Below are positions 35,556 to 46,273 of a stretch of DNA of 64,000 nt, in pieces (the stretch's first letter is position 1; every line of letters begins with the position of its first letter). The notes beneath the pieces were generated by a model. The model worked only from the letters and a program-made list of their open reading frames with translations, did no database searches and was not told the origin of the DNA. Source of the stretch: Alphaproteobacteria bacterium (GTDB lineage: Bacteria; Pseudomonadota; Alphaproteobacteria; Rhodospirillales; Casp-alpha2); the NCBI GenBank assembly GCA_024279135.1, contig JAJRRU010000039.1:186001-250000 (forward strand), given 5' to 3'. Made by a program: the position numbers and the translations under genes.

Positions 35556-37100
35556 CTATCTTGACAATGCCGTGCCCGGCATGGATCGACGAAAGCTCAG
35601 GGCTTCTGCAATATGAAGCCGACCAACTTCGTCGCGTCCCTCCAGATCGGCCAGCGTGCGGGCGACCCGCAAGACACGGTGATAGCCCCGCGCCGACATA
35701 GACATCTGCTTCAGGGCTTTTTCCAGTAATTCACGCCCGGCCTTGTCGGGTGTGGCAATGGTCTCGAGAACAACCCCGTCGGCTTCGGCATTGGTTCGAA
35801 CCGGTTTTGCCAAATCCATGGCCCTGAACCGGGCCACCTGAATATCCCTGGCCATTCGGACCCGCTCTGCTACCACCTCGCTGGATTCTGCACGGTGTGG
35901 CACTGTCAAATCAAGCGGGCTGACCGCCGCCACATCAACATGCAGATCAATACGGTCATAGAGCGGACCGGATATTTTCGATTGATAGTCCCGCGCACAT
36001 CGCGGCACACGCGTACAGCACTGTGCCGGATCATCCAGGTAACCACACCGGCACGGGTTCATGGCCGCGACAAGCTGGAAACGCGCCGGATAGGTCAGGT
36101 GTGCATTGACCCGTGCCACAGTGACCGATCCGGTTTCCAGAGGCTGGCGCAGGGCCTCCAGCGCACCGCGTTGAAACTCCGGCAATTCATCCAGAAACAA
36201 CACCCCGAGATGAGCCAGCGATACCTCGCCGGGTTTGGCCCGCTGACCGCCCCCGGTCATGGCCGGGACGGAGGCTGAATGATGGGGGTCACGGTACGGG
36301 CGGTGGGTCAGCAAGCTACCGTCCGGCAGGGTCCCGGCCAGAGAATGGATCATGCTGGCCTCAAGCATCTCATCACTTGCCAGGGCTGGCAACAATCCCG
36401 GAAGGCGTTGTGCCAACATTGACTTGCCGGCTCCTGGCGGGCCGATCATCAACAGATTATGCCCCCCTGCGGCGGCGATCTCGGCGGCACGCTTGGCGGT
36501 TTCCTGTCCTTTGATATCGGCCAGATCAGCATAAACGGGGGTATGAATTGTACTATCAACCTGGGGCAGGCCAAGCACCTGGGTGCCCTTGAAATGGTTG
36601 ATGAGTTCCAGCAAATTGCGTGGTGCAATAATATTCAGTTCACCCGCCCAGGCCGCCTCACCACCTTGCAGCGCCGGACAGATTAAACCCAGGTCCGCGC
36701 CACTGGCATAGACAGCGGTGGGCAGCACGCCCGCAACCGGGGCGATCTGACCATCCAGACCAAGCTCACCCAGGGCACAAAAACCCTCGATTTCATCGAC
36801 TTGCAGAATATCCATCGCCGCCAACAGCGCAATCGCCACAGGCAAATCGAAATGACTGCCTTCCTTGGCCAGATCGGCCGGCGCCAGATTGACGGTTATC
36901 CGCTTGGCTGGCAGTGACATACCCAGGGCATGAAGGGCGGCACGAACACGCTCGCGGGCTTCGGAAACTGCCTTGTCTGGCAAACCGACAATGGAAAAAG
37001 ACGGCAGACCGCTGGCAATCTGAACCTGAACATCGACCTCGCGGACCTCAATGCCACTGAATGTAACTGTTTTGATACGCGCAACCACGTTATGCCCCAC
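35556..37100 (-). CDS. comM: YifB/ComM family Mg-chelatase-like ATPase
   Basis: 514 aa. The N-terminal domain 'IASGLPSFSIVGLPDKAVSE' and 'LPAKRITVNLAPADLAKEG' is followed by the AAA+ core (Walker A 'GPPGAGKSMLAQRL', Walker B 'GVLFLDELPEF', 'MNPCRCGY') and the C-terminal 'MSMSARGYHRVLRVARTLAD'. ComM is a hexameric helicase promoting branch migration during integration of transforming DNA. The family is certain; the competence role is known from other bacteria. Confidence 0.94.
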   Translation of the reverse strand: MGHNVVARIKTVTFSGIEVREVDVQVQIASGLPSFSIVGLPDKAVSEARERVRAALHALGMSLPAKRITVNLAPADLAKEGSHFDLPVAIALLAAMDILQVDEIEGFCALGELGLDGQIAPVAGVLPTAVYASGADLGLICPALQGGEAAWAGELNIIAPRNLLELINHFKGTQVLGLPQVDSTIHTPVYADLADIKGQETAKRAAEIAAAGGHNLLMIGPPGAGKSMLAQRLPGLLPALASDEMLEASMIHSLAGTLPDGSLLTHRPYRDPHHSASVPAMTGGGQRAKPGEVSLAHLGVLFLDELPEFQRGALEALRQPLETGSVTVARVNAHLTYPARFQLVAAMNPCRCGYLDDPAQCCTRVPRCARDYQSKISGPLYDRIDLHVDVAAVSPLDLTVPHRAESSEVVAERVRMARDIQVARFRAMDLAKPVRTNAEADGVVLETIATPDKAGRELLEKALKQMSMSARGYHRVLRVARTLADLEGRDEVGRLHIAEALSFRRSMPGTALSR

Positions 37101-37180
37101 CCCCGTTTAGTTCGAGTAGAGTTTATTGAGAGTGAGCGCGCAATGCTAGAAATTTATGGCGTTGAATGCAACGTTTCTGG

Positions 37181-38299
37181 TCAGTGTAATATGGGGGCGT
37201 CCAGCAACATCTCGCCAAATTTCAACAGTAATCTGCGGTCCAGATGGCCTTCCATAGCGGCCATTTGGGCCAGGGTTTTCTGCGGCGAAAAAGCTGCTTT
37301 ATAGGTCCGGCGGTCGGTCATGGCGCAAAACACATCGACGATGGCAGCCATCCGGGCGAGCCTGTCAAATTTCATGCATTCCAGGCCATGGGGGTACCCA
37401 GTACCGTCAATTTTTTCGTGGTGCTGTGCGGCGATGATGGAAACCCCTGACGGCAGGTCGTCCACCTGATTCAGGAAACTGGCACCATATTCCACGTGTT
37501 TTTTTATAATATTATATTCTTCTTCGTCCAGCGGTTCTTTTTTGTTGAGTAAATTATAAGGGATATAGGTCTTGCCCACATCCAGAAGAAGGCCGCCGGT
37601 TGTCAGTGTATTCAGCTCATCACCAGTAAAACCAACGGCCTGTCCAAATGCACAGAGGAACGTGGCGGCACGCATGGAATGTACATAGGTGTAATCATCA
37701 TGCTCTCGCAGGGCGCGAAGAATATCCTTATAATTTCTGTTATCGACGGCTTCAATCAATGATTCACAACTGTTAGTGACGTCCTGAAATTCAAAAATTT
37801 CACCATTCATAACCTTATCGGCTATGGAATTATAAAACGCCAATGTCTGTTTCAGGGCCTGGCGCTGGACGGGTTCGATGGCATCCCACTGGGCTTCGGT
37901 ATGGGCGTTGACCTGCTGGGTCACCGTGCGCAGGAGTTGATCGGTCTGAAAAGGTCTTTCCAGGCATTTCAGACCGGATATTTTACTGGCCTCATTAATC
38001 CAGCTTTCCTGGGCGCTCATGACGGTAAAGATAATCGGCAGCTGGTCACTGCTGAAATTGATCCGCAGGGCGGTAATAAAACGCAAGGCAGATGTTCCTG
38101 ACAGGGTCGCATCAACGATTAATGTTTTCGGTAAGGACGTAAACAGCTCGTCGAATAATTCTTCCGTATCGTTGAAACTGCGAGCATGATAAAACGGGCT
38201 GAGGGCGATCAACAACCCGCTCAGAAATTTATCATTCCCGCTAACCATGTAGACCTGATGTTTATGGCCAGCATCTTGCTGTAGGTTATTGGTATTCAA
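37181..38299 (-). CDS. Receiver-like plus variant HD-GYP protein
   Basis: 372 aa. Residues 15-120 look like a receiver domain with the phospho-acceptor Asp in 'TLIVDATLSG' (D63), but the switch lysine is replaced ('CLERPF'). Residues 150-370 form an HD-GYP domain with H207, H268 ('KKHVEYGA'), H293-H294 and 'DGTGYP' (298-303). The HD pair itself reads 'GGLLLDVGK', with L239 in place of His. HD-GYP enzymes degrade c-di-GMP. The lost ligand may change metal content or abolish catalysis. It stands alone, divergent from nothing obvious, upstream of comM on the same strand. Confidence 0.85.
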   Translation of the reverse strand: MNTNNLQQDAGHKHQVYMVSGNDKFLSGLLIALSPFYHARSFNDTEELFDELFTSLPKTLIVDATLSGTSALRFITALRINFSSDQLPIIFTVMSAQESWINEASKISGLKCLERPFQTDQLLRTVTQQVNAHTEAQWDAIEPVQRQALKQTLAFYNSIADKVMNGEIFEFQDVTNSCESLIEAVDNRNYKDILRALREHDDYTYVHSMRAATFLCAFGQAVGFTGDELNTLTTGGLLLDVGKTYIPYNLLNKKEPLDEEEYNIIKKHVEYGASFLNQVDDLPSGVSIIAAQHHEKIDGTGYPHGLECMKFDRLARMAAIVDVFCAMTDRRTYKAAFSPQKTLAQMAAMEGHLDRRLLLKFGEMLLDAPILH

Positions 38300-38373
38300 A
38301 TTAAATTCCTCGCACTATCGAGGAATATATCATATTGCCACATGAAGCAATGTGATGATGATCACAGGGTGGC

Positions 38374-39315
38374 TTATTTTAATTTACCTTCAATGGCATT
38401 CCATAAATCGGCTTCCAGACAAACATCATTATAACGATTGATTTCCTGCAAGCCGGTAGGCGAAGTTACGTTGATTTCTGTCAGATAATCACCGATCACA
38501 TCGATGCCGACAAAAATCAATCCCCGTTCGCGCAACGCCGGTCCGATACGTTCGCAGATTTCCAGATCGCGTTTGCTCAATACCGTTTCAACCGCCTGGC
38601 CGCCCACATGCATGTTGGAACGGGCTTCGCCGGGTGGCGGAATGCGGTTGATGGCACCGACCGCCACACCGTCGATCAGAATGATCCGTTTGTCACCCAC
38701 ACGCACCGCCGGCAGGAATTGTTGCACCATGACCGGTTCGCGTGATGCTTCAAAAAACATTTCCAGCAGGGAGCTCAGGTTCTCGTCATCTGGTTTTAAA
38801 TGGAACACCCCGGCCCCGCCATTACCATACAGGGGTTTGACGATGATGTCCTTGTACTGGCCGCGAAACGCTTTGATACGCTCAGCATCGCGCGAAATCA
38901 GGGTCGGCGGCATGAGATCCGGAAAATCGGAGACAAACAATTTTTCCGGTGCATTGCGAACATGGGCCGGATCATTGACCACCAGCGTGGCGGGGTGAAT
39001 GTGATCGAGAATATGGGTCGCCGTGATGTAGGCCATATCAAATGGCGGGTCTTGTCGCATGAGCACCACATCAACCTGTGACAGGTCGATATCTTCCGGC
39101 TCTCCCAATTCAAAGTATTTGTCTTCATTGCGCCAGACCCGCAAAGCGGCTGCGCGACTGAGCACGCGGCCCTGGTCATGGGACAGGCTTTCGACTTGAT
39201 AATGGTACAACTGATAGCCACGACGCTGGGCCTCAAGTGCCAGCACAAATGTGCTGTCCCCCCGGATATCGACATTGGTAATATGATCCATCTGGATCGC
39301 TACTGTCAGACTCAT
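38374..39315 (-). CDS. gshB: Glutathione synthetase
   Basis: 313 aa. '[20 protein letters not shown]' opens the protein. '[20 protein letters not shown]' is the ATP-grasp glycine loop, and '[20 protein letters not shown]' with '[10 protein letters not shown]' are the conserved metal and substrate blocks. It adds glycine to gamma-glutamylcysteine. It follows the SirB1-like gene by 10 bases in the rsmI-yraN cluster, a frequent neighbour in alphaproteobacteria. Confidence 0.97.
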   Translation of the reverse strand: MSLTVAIQMDHITNVDIRGDSTFVLALEAQRRGYQLYHYQVESLSHDQGRVLSRAAALRVWRNEDKYFELGEPEDIDLSQVDVVLMRQDPPFDMAYITATHILDHIHPATLVVNDPAHVRNAPEKLFVSDFPDLMPPTLISRDAERIKAFRGQYKDIIVKPLYGNGGAGVFHLKPDDENLSSLLEMFFEASREPVMVQQFLPAVRVGDKRIILIDGVAVGAINRIPPPGEARSNMHVGGQAVETVLSKRDLEICERIGPALRERGLIFVGIDVIGDYLTEINVTSPTGLQEINRYNDVCLEADLWNAIEGKLK

Positions 39316-39325
39316 AATTACTCCA

Positions 39326-40156
39326 CTAATTCAATTGTTCGCGAAGTTCCTGTAACAGGAGCGTAGCGCTATATCGGTTTGCCGTGCTTGTGTCCAACCG
39401 AAGATATTCTTCCAAAGACGTAATAGCTTCAGCGATCCGGTCCAGCTGAATATGCAGCATTCCGGCCTCCCGCCACAAAGACGCATTGTCCGGATTCATC
39501 ATCAGCATGGTATGGATAACCCGCAAGGCGTCATCATACCGTTCGGCCTTGAGATGTCGAACCTTACAATAGTTCTCCAAACGCAATAAAACACCCCGGT
39601 TATCAAGGTCGCGGTAGTGTTCGGGCGTCAATTCGGCGTCCTGACCAATGGCAGCCTTCAGCATGGTGCGCAGCACAGCAGGGCTCAAGACTGAACCATT
39701 TTCATAAGCATCAAAAATCAGCCGTGTTGAATTAATTTCCAGGCGGATCAGAAAACGACCCGGAAAATCAATCCCCGTTATTCTCCAGCCCTGGGCACGC
39801 GCGACGTGTATATAAATAATGCCGATTGCGACGGGCAGACCGTTTCTATTATCGATCACGTAACTCAGGTTGGCCGAAGCCAGCTCACCAAACACCTCGT
39901 CGCTGCCACCGTAACCATAACGACGGGAAATAATCTGAACCAGGGCTTCCAGAGCCTGTTCTGCATCCGGGTTCGGCCCGGCATAAAGCCCAACCTCACG
40001 CGCCAGCATATCCAGGTGACGCATGTAAGGTTCCGGCGTAATACCCGATCGGTCCAGCACGGCAATATCGAGGGCGGCAGCCGCAAGGTTAACATCTTCA
40101 TCCGCAATCTTGGCAATGGATTTCAGATAGCCGCGGCTGGCCAGTGCTGCGTTCAA
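39326..40156 (-). CDS. SirB1-like transglutaminase-fold and TPR protein
   Basis: 276 aa with a TTG start that overlaps the previous stop (TTGA). The N-terminal domain contains '[20 protein letters not shown]' and '[13 protein letters not shown]', the pattern of SirB1 transglutaminase-like proteins. The usual catalytic Cys/His are not evident (for example 'FPGRFLIR' has Arg where His is common). The C-terminal third is TPR-like ('[20 protein letters not shown]'). The role is unknown. Confidence 0.85.
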   Translation of the reverse strand: MNAALASRGYLKSIAKIADEDVNLAAAALDIAVLDRSGITPEPYMRHLDMLAREVGLYAGPNPDAEQALEALVQIISRRYGYGGSDEVFGELASANLSYVIDNRNGLPVAIGIIYIHVARAQGWRITGIDFPGRFLIRLEINSTRLIFDAYENGSVLSPAVLRTMLKAAIGQDAELTPEHYRDLDNRGVLLRLENYCKVRHLKAERYDDALRVIHTMLMMNPDNASLWREAGMLHIQLDRIAEAITSLEEYLRLDTSTANRYSATLLLQELREQLN

Positions 40157-40737
40157 CTGACGGCATCCTTAATCCGGACATGCGAAATGACCCGCTTGAC
40201 CCGCTCAATATTGCGGGCATGGTTCAAAACCCTGTCGTGCTCGGCCTTGTTGATGGCAATACCGATCAGGTAAATCGTGCCATTGACCGTTTCAATGACG
40301 TAATTGATGGCCAGAATATCTTCGTCAAAGGTCAATTTGGCCTGCAATTGGGTGGTAATCCAGGAATCGTGCATAAATTCAACAACACCTTCATCGGTGC
40401 TCAGCTGAATTTCATTGATGACATCCTTGATATTATTGACCTGCCAGACCATTCCGACGGCCTCGGCACGCAATTCCTCAGTTGCCAGAATGCCGGTCAG
40501 CAGAACCCTGTTCTCATAGACTGTGATGCCCACATCAATAGCGAGCTTGGCGTTAAAGGAAATATATTTCGCCCTGATCTGGGTTGCCAGTTTTACATCC
40601 CGGGCGGCTTGCTCCAGTCCGCGTTCCTGGAAGGACGCAACACCAATTGTCGCACCACCGCCGATAATCGCACTGGCACAACCACTTATCAGGGGGGTAA
40701 TCAACAACAACAGCAAAATCAGATATTTTGGCCGCAT
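40153..40737 (-). CDS. BON-domain lipoprotein (YraP/DolP-like)
   Basis: About 194 aa from the ATG at 40737. A lipoprotein signal ends in 'LISGCAS' (C20). Two BON domains follow: 'LATQIRAKYISFNAKLAIDV' with 'VLLTGILATEELRAEAVGM', and 'ITTQLQAKLTFDEDILAINY' with 'GTIYLIGIAINKAEHDRVLN'. BON lipoproteins bind phospholipid at the outer membrane and support envelope integrity. Its place next to yraN and rsmI matches the E. coli yra region. Confidence 0.93.
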   Translation of the reverse strand: MRPKYLILLLLLITPLISGCASAIIGGGATIGVASFQERGLEQAARDVKLATQIRAKYISFNAKLAIDVGITVYENRVLLTGILATEELRAEAVGMVWQVNNIKDVINEIQLSTDEGVVEFMHDSWITTQLQAKLTFDEDILAINYVIETVNGTIYLIGIAINKAEHDRVLNHARNIERVKRVISHVRIKDAVS

Positions 40738-40872
40738 AACGACTTCTGTGTTTGAAGAATACATAAATCGGAGTCTCCGTAATTGTGGGCAGGCGAATCA
40801 CTAATACGATCCCATCATAATATCTGATGTGTCTTTTTTACATATTTAAATCGAATTATCTTATCTGGCAGT

Positions 40873-41262
40873 CTAACCCTGCCAGGCATTGATGATATGA
40901 ACCGGCCAGCGCCACGGCGACATGAGAACCGCATCGAACCGCATATCACAAGATGCGGTTTGCGGGTTTTGTTGCATATAAAGCGTTGCGGCGCGCATGA
41001 TGCGTTGTTGCTGGCGAGGCGATATAGCGGCCGCGGCATCACCCTGAGTGCGCCTGGCCTTGACCTCGACAAACACCAGCCGGTTGCCACGCCGGGCGAT
41101 AATATCGATTTCCCCCAGTCGGGTGCGATACTGTCGTGCCATGATGCGATAACCTTTCAGACGCAAATATAATGTGGCAAATAATTCGCTTACCTGACCA
41201 AATTTCCAGGCAGCCAGACGGTTGTTGCCCGATCCATTAGCCATGCCATTACCCAAGGTCAT
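40873..41262 (-). CDS. YraN family protein (UPF0102)
   Basis: 129 aa. 'GEIDIIARRGNRLVFVEVKA' followed by 'PRQQQRIMRAATLYMQQNP' is the UPF0102 signature, a PD-(D/E)xK nuclease-like core with E and VEVK. It starts within the end of rsmI (14-base overlap from 41262, or the ATG at 41244 without overlap). Cellular role unproven; a link to competence or DNA processing is often proposed because of the fold. Confidence 0.93.
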   Translation of the reverse strand: MTLGNGMANGSGNNRLAAWKFGQVSELFATLYLRLKGYRIMARQYRTRLGEIDIIARRGNRLVFVEVKARRTQGDAAAAISPRQQQRIMRAATLYMQQNPQTASCDMRFDAVLMSPWRWPVHIINAWQG

Positions 41263-42241
41263 TATCTTCAGGATCGCGATTTATATCCAGGGCATGTTGA
41301 TAGACCTTCTGGCGAGGTAATTGAGTGACCAGTGCGACCTCTTTCACCGCATCGCGCAGGGATGTCCGCTGTAAGGCTGCCCGTAATAAATTTTCCAGGG
41401 TTTCATCATCAACGGCTTCGGTTTTCTGCGGCCCGCTAACCACGATCATGACCTCGCCTTTGGGTGGTCCTTCCAACGCGTAGGTCTGGCAGAGTTCCTG
41501 CAGACTTCCCCGGCGGGTTTCTTCATAGAGCTTGGTGATCTCACGGCTTACCGCGGCGTCCCGGTTGCCCAGAACCTCAAACATATCGGCAAGACAGTTC
41601 GGTAACCTGCGGGGACTCTCCATAAATACCAGCGTCGCCGGAATGGTTGCAAGGCCGTCCAGTTCATGACGCCGTTGCCCCCGTTTGGGCGGTAAAAACC
41701 CGGCAAACATAAACCGGTTGGTCGGCAATCCCGAGAGCACCAGCGCACTCATCACCGCCGAAGCACCCGGCAGGGTCGTGACTGTCAGACCAGCTTGCGC
41801 ACAGGCCCTGACCAGCTTGTAACCGGGATCAGAAATCAACGGCGTTCCCGCATCCGATACCAGCGCCACGTTTTCGCCATTTTTCAGGCGTTTTATAATA
41901 ACCGGACGGGCGCGTTCGCCATTGTGCTCATGATAGGCCATCATCGGCACCGAAATACCGTGACGGGCCAGCAGCTTTGATGTGACCCGGGTGTCCTCAC
42001 AGGCCAGCACATGAACATTACGGAGGATATCCAGGGCACGCAAAGAAATATCCGAAGCATTGCCTATTGGTGTGGCAATGATATAGAGGGTTCCGCTCAA
42101 CGAGACCGACCCGGTGTCCGGTTTACTAATCTCTGCTTGCTCGCTAGGGTGTGTGGCGTTTTCAGGCTTATGTTCCAGATGGGAAGAACGGCTTTTATCC
42201 AATGATCCAGATGATTTCCGCTTTGCTTTACTTTTCTTCAT
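41249..42241 (-). CDS. rsmI: 16S rRNA 2'-O-methyltransferase RsmI
   Basis: About 330 aa from the ATG at 42241 (MKKSKAKRKSSG). 'GTLYIIATPIGNASDISLRA', 'LACEDTRVTSKLLARHGI', 'VALVSDAGTPLISDPGYKLV' and 'GLPTNRFMFAGFLPPKRGQR' are hallmark RsmI motifs. It methylates C1402 of 16S rRNA. A basic and polar N-terminal tail of about 55 residues precedes the core. Its 5' end overlaps the divergent LpoA-like gene. Confidence 0.95.
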   Translation of the reverse strand: MKKSKAKRKSSGSLDKSRSSHLEHKPENATHPSEQAEISKPDTGSVSLSGTLYIIATPIGNASDISLRALDILRNVHVLACEDTRVTSKLLARHGISVPMMAYHEHNGERARPVIIKRLKNGENVALVSDAGTPLISDPGYKLVRACAQAGLTVTTLPGASAVMSALVLSGLPTNRFMFAGFLPPKRGQRRHELDGLATIPATLVFMESPRRLPNCLADMFEVLGNRDAAVSREITKLYEETRRGSLQELCQTYALEGPPKGEVMIVVSGPQKTEAVDDETLENLLRAALQRTSLRDAVKEVALVTQLPRQKVYQHALDINRDPEDNDLG

Positions 42242-43776
42242 GGCGTGGTCCGTTAACGCTGCTGTGTGCCGTTTTTGTGTTGGCTGCGTGTCAACAATAC
42301 CCCGCCAAGCCTGTGATGCAAGGCAGTTCGACCATTGGCGAAACCCGTTCACAGCAAAGCACCGCCGACAAGGCAGGCCCTGAAACACCGCAAGATGCGG
42401 CACAAAGTCAAAATCAGCAACGAGTGCGGAACCCTGATAGCCCGGCTTACCCTCAAATTCAGGATGGCCCCATTAAGGAACCTCCCGGCCATCTGGAAAC
42501 CGCCGCCCTGCCCGATCAGAGCCAGCCCCTTGCGGGGCCCTCCAAGTGGCAGAGTATGCTTGAGCCTTACCTGACCGGCAAATCAACCGACACGGCTCTG
42601 GCACCGCCTCTCATACCGCCCCTGTTACCTTTAAGCGACGGCACCGTGCGGGTCGGTATCCTGTTGCCCCTGACGGGCAAAAATGGCCCACTTGGTCATG
42701 CCATGCTCAATGCGGCACAAATGGCCATGTTCGATTTCGCCGATACTGATTTTGAACTGTTACCGTATGATACCGAAGGATCATCCGAACAGGCTTCCTT
42801 CGGCGCAAGCATGATCATCAGTGATGGGGCATCGCTGGTCATCGGCCCGTTGTTATCCTCTTCGGTTCGCGCCGTCACCCCGATCAGCCAGGCTGCCCGG
42901 GTTCCTGTGCTGGCATTTTCCAGTGACAGCAATATTACTGGAGACAATGTCTATACCATGGGGTTCCTGCCGGAAAACAACACCGAGCGGGTCATCTCCT
43001 ATGCCATCAATCAGGGCCACAACAGATTTGCTATCCTGGCACCCAACGATGCCTACGGCTCGGCGGTGGTTCGTTCCGCCCGGCAAACCATTGCGCGCTA
43101 TGGCCGCGCCCTGGTCGATACGGCCTATTATGCGTCTTCGGGCAGCAACATTGAAATCGTGGTGCGTGAACTGGCCGATTATGATGCCCGGCGCTATGCC
43201 CTGGTACAAATGCGCAAACAGTTGAAGTCTCAGCAAGATGAGCTTTCCGTTAAGACCCTGAAGCGGTTACGGCTGCTCGAGACACTGGGCGATTTACCGT
43301 TTGATGCCCTGTTGATTGCCGATGGCGGCAAGCGCCTGCAAAAAGTAGCCGCCCTGTTGCCATTTTACGATATTGACCCCGGAAAAATCAGAATCCTCGG
43401 CACCGGCCAGTGGGATGTTAACGGAATCGGTGCGGAACCGGCCATGGTCGGCGCCTGGTTCGCGGCCCCGCCAACCAAACCCCGGACATCATTCATTACC
43501 CGGTACAAAGAGCTTTATGGTGCCCACCCGCCAAGGCTGGCATCCATGGCTTATGATGCCATGGCTCTGGCCGCCGTACTGGCACGCGGCGAAACAGCCA
43601 CACCTTTTACGTCTTCGGCATTTTTATTTGAACGCGGCTATTCCGGCAAAGACGGAATCTTCCGGTTCACCACCAACGGCACCACGGACCGCGGCCTGGC
43701 TATCTATCAGGTCCAGCAGCGCGAGAACATCATCATCCAAGAAGCCCCGAAATCATTCGCCGCAGCCACCAATTAA
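42202..43776 (+). CDS. LpoA-like penicillin-binding-protein activator lipoprotein
   Basis: About 524 aa from the ATG at 42202. A signal ends in lipobox 'FVLAACQQ' (C30). After a polar Pro/Gln-rich linker comes a periplasmic-binding fold: 'VRVGILLPLTGKNGPLGHAM', 'LVIGPLLSSSVRAVTPISQA', 'FAILAPNDAYGSAVVRSARQ' and 'FDALLIADGGKRLQKVAALL'. This matches the C-terminal domain of LpoA, which activates PBP1a. Divergence from rsmI-yraN is as in the E. coli lpoA locus. The N-terminal TPR part of LpoA is absent. Confidence 0.88.
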   Translation: MIQMISALLYFSSWRGPLTLLCAVFVLAACQQYPAKPVMQGSSTIGETRSQQSTADKAGPETPQDAAQSQNQQRVRNPDSPAYPQIQDGPIKEPPGHLETAALPDQSQPLAGPSKWQSMLEPYLTGKSTDTALAPPLIPPLLPLSDGTVRVGILLPLTGKNGPLGHAMLNAAQMAMFDFADTDFELLPYDTEGSSEQASFGASMIISDGASLVIGPLLSSSVRAVTPISQAARVPVLAFSSDSNITGDNVYTMGFLPENNTERVISYAINQGHNRFAILAPNDAYGSAVVRSARQTIARYGRALVDTAYYASSGSNIEIVVRELADYDARRYALVQMRKQLKSQQDELSVKTLKRLRLLETLGDLPFDALLIADGGKRLQKVAALLPFYDIDPGKIRILGTGQWDVNGIGAEPAMVGAWFAAPPTKPRTSFITRYKELYGAHPPRLASMAYDAMALAAVLARGETATPFTSSAFLFERGYSGKDGIFRFTTNGTTDRGLAIYQVQQRENIIIQEAPKSFAAATN

Positions 43777-43814
43777 GTCAGCCGTTAATCAAGTCAGCTA
43801 CTGACCGAGCTCGG

Positions 43815-45953
43815 CTAGCCCCCTTGTATAACACCCAGAATTTCCCGAGCCGCACTTGGGATGTGGGTGCCGGGCCCGAAAATTGCCGCGACCCCTCGTT
43901 GTTTTAAAAAATCATAATCCTGTGCCGGGATCACCCCACCGACGATAACAATTATATCGTCGGCACCCTGTTTCTTCAGGGCCTGGATCAATTGCGGCAC
44001 CAGGGTCTTGTGACCGGCGGCCTGGGATGACACGCCGATAATATGTACATCATTTTCAATGGCTTCGCGGGCGGTTTCTTCCGGGGTCGCGAACAAGGCG
44101 CCGATGTCTACATCAAAGCCGATGTCGGCAAAGGCCGTAATAATAATTTTCGCACCGCGATCATGGCCATCCTGACCCATTTTCGCCACCAGCATTCGTG
44201 GGCGGCGACCCTGGGCTTTGGCAAAGGCCGCCACATCGTCACGTATGGCGGTGAATTCCTCATCGCCTTCATAAGCCGCCGAATAAACCCCGGCGATGGC
44301 ACTGGAAACCGGTTTGTGACGGGTAAAGACTTTTTCCAGAGCATCGGTTATCTCACCAACCGTGGCACGCAGGCGGGTCGCCTTGATGGCAAGGTCCAAA
44401 AAATTGCCCTCGCCACTTTCCGCCGCCGCCGTCAAATCATCAAGAGCTTCCTCGCAGGCCGCCCCATCACGGGTTTTTCGGATCTGGTTGAGCCGGGCAA
44501 TCTGGCTTTCGCGCACGGCGGTATTGTCGATATTGAGAATTTCCAGATCGGTTTCTTCGTCAAGCGGGTATTTGTTAACTCCGACCACGACTTCCTGACC
44601 ACGATCGATGCGGACCTGACGGCGCGCAGCGGCTTCCTCGATGGCGCGTTTGGGCATACCGGTCTCGACGGCTTTTGTCATGCCACCCAGCTCTTCCACC
44701 TCGTCAATCAACTCACGCGCGGCCTTTACCAGCGAAGCGGTCAGGCTTTCGATGTAATAACTGCCACCCAGTGGGTCGATCACATTGGTGATACCGGTTT
44801 CCTCGGCCAGCACAAGCTGGGTATTGCGTGCGATGCGGGCGGAAAACGGGGTCGGCAGGGCGACCGCCTCATCCAGTGAATTGGTGTGCAGGCTTTGCGT
44901 TCCGCCGAGCACGGCGGCCATTGCCTCGACCGTGGTGCGAACAACATTGTTGTAAGGGTCTTTTTCGGTCAGCGACACACCCGAGGTCTGGCAATGGGTG
45001 CGCATCATGGATGAGCGAGGATCTTTGGGATCGAACGGAGCCATCAACTCGCTCCACAGCAAACGGGCAGCGCGCAGCTTGGCTATTTCCATAAAAAAAT
45101 TCATACCGATGGAAAAGAAAAATGAAAGACGCGGCGCGAAATCGTCCACTTCCAAACCTTTTGACAGGGCGGCGCGGACGTATTCCACCCCATCGGCCAT
45201 GGTAAAGGCCAATTCCTGAACCGCCGTGGCACCGGCTTCCTGCATGTGATATCCGGAAATGGAGATGGTATTATAGCGCGGCATGTTTTTAGCCGCATAA
45301 TCGATAATGTCGGCGACAATTCGCATACTGGGTTCAGGGGGATAAATAAAGGTATTACGGACCATGAATTCCTTGAGAATATCATTCTGTATGGTGCCGG
45401 TAAGTTTCTCCGGTGAAATACCCTGTTCCTCGGCAGCCACGATGTAGCCCGCCAGAACCGGTAATACCGCCCCGTTCATGGTCATGGAAACGCTCATTTC
45501 CCCGAGCGGGATTCCATCAAACAGTATCTTCATGTCTTCAACACTGTCGATGGCAACTCCGGCCTTGCCCACGTCACCGACTACGCGGGGGTGGTCCGAA
45601 TCATACCCCCGGTGAGTGGCCAGATCAAAAGCCACCGACAGGCCTTTCTGGCCTGCGGCCAGGTTGTCACGATAAAATTTATTGGACTCCTCGGCCGTGG
45701 AAAATCCGGCATACTGGCGAATGGTCCAGGGCCGTCCGGTATACATGGTGGCACGCGTACCGCGCACATAGGGTGCGAACCCCGGCAAGGTATCGATGTT
45801 TTCCAACTCGGCCAGATCCTGCGCACTGTAAAGCGGCTTGACTTCGATCCCCTCAGGCGTCATCCATACGCGCTCGTCCGGTGATTTACCCTTATATTCG
45901 GTGGTCGCTGCAGATTGCCAATCATCGAGATCGGCTTTATTTGTTCTGTCCAT
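43815..45953 (-). CDS. scpA: Methylmalonyl-CoA mutase, large subunit
   Basis: 712 aa from the ATG at 45953 ([12 protein letters not shown]). The substrate barrel is seen in '[20 protein letters not shown]', '[20 protein letters not shown]' and '[12 protein letters not shown]'. The C-terminal B12-binding domain has '[12 protein letters not shown]' (DxHxxG). It interconverts methylmalonyl-CoA and succinyl-CoA. An ATG at 46040 would add 29 unsupported residues. Its small partner and the MeaB chaperone are not in the window. Together with nrdJ it requires B12. Confidence 0.97.
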   Translation of the reverse strand: MDRTNKADLDDWQSAATTEYKGKSPDERVWMTPEGIEVKPLYSAQDLAELENIDTLPGFAPYVRGTRATMYTGRPWTIRQYAGFSTAEESNKFYRDNLAAGQKGLSVAFDLATHRGYDSDHPRVVGDVGKAGVAIDSVEDMKILFDGIPLGEMSVSMTMNGAVLPVLAGYIVAAEEQGISPEKLTGTIQNDILKEFMVRNTFIYPPEPSMRIVADIIDYAAKNMPRYNTISISGYHMQEAGATAVQELAFTMADGVEYVRAALSKGLEVDDFAPRLSFFFSIGMNFFMEIAKLRAARLLWSELMAPFDPKDPRSSMMRTHCQTSGVSLTEKDPYNNVVRTTVEAMAAVLGGTQSLHTNSLDEAVALPTPFSARIARNTQLVLAEETGITNVIDPLGGSYYIESLTASLVKAARELIDEVEELGGMTKAVETGMPKRAIEEAAARRQVRIDRGQEVVVGVNKYPLDEETDLEILNIDNTAVRESQIARLNQIRKTRDGAACEEALDDLTAAAESGEGNFLDLAIKATRLRATVGEITDALEKVFTRHKPVSSAIAGVYSAAYEGDEEFTAIRDDVAAFAKAQGRRPRMLVAKMGQDGHDRGAKIIITAFADIGFDVDIGALFATPEETAREAIENDVHIIGVSSQAAGHKTLVPQLIQALKKQGADDIIVIVGGVIPAQDYDFLKQRGVAAIFGPGTHIPSAAREILGVIQGG

Positions 45954-46273
45954 TTGGGGTGGCTCCAGTTGCCTGTTTGGGCATGGAGTATAACCACTCC
46001 GTTGCAGAGCGGAACGACTTTTTTTGCATGTGCGAAGCATTTATAGCCGCTACAAAGTGCAAAAATCGCAAAAATTTCAAATTTTACTCCCCATTTTACA
46101 TTATCCACAACAAAATGTGCCCTGACTGTTGCCGTAAACCACAAAACCGGGTAGTAATGTCTACATATAGTGTTTCAGCAACAATTAAGAACAAGAATAG
46201 GCCGACGTAGGTCAGGGGATACGGTTTTTCTCTCCCGCTCGTACGTCAACTATTCACTTTGAGGGAAAAAATT

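Noticed and set aside
44043-44879. 278-codon plus-strand open frame opposite methylmalonyl-CoA mutase
   Set aside because: Antisense shadow of a full-length, well-conserved enzyme gene.
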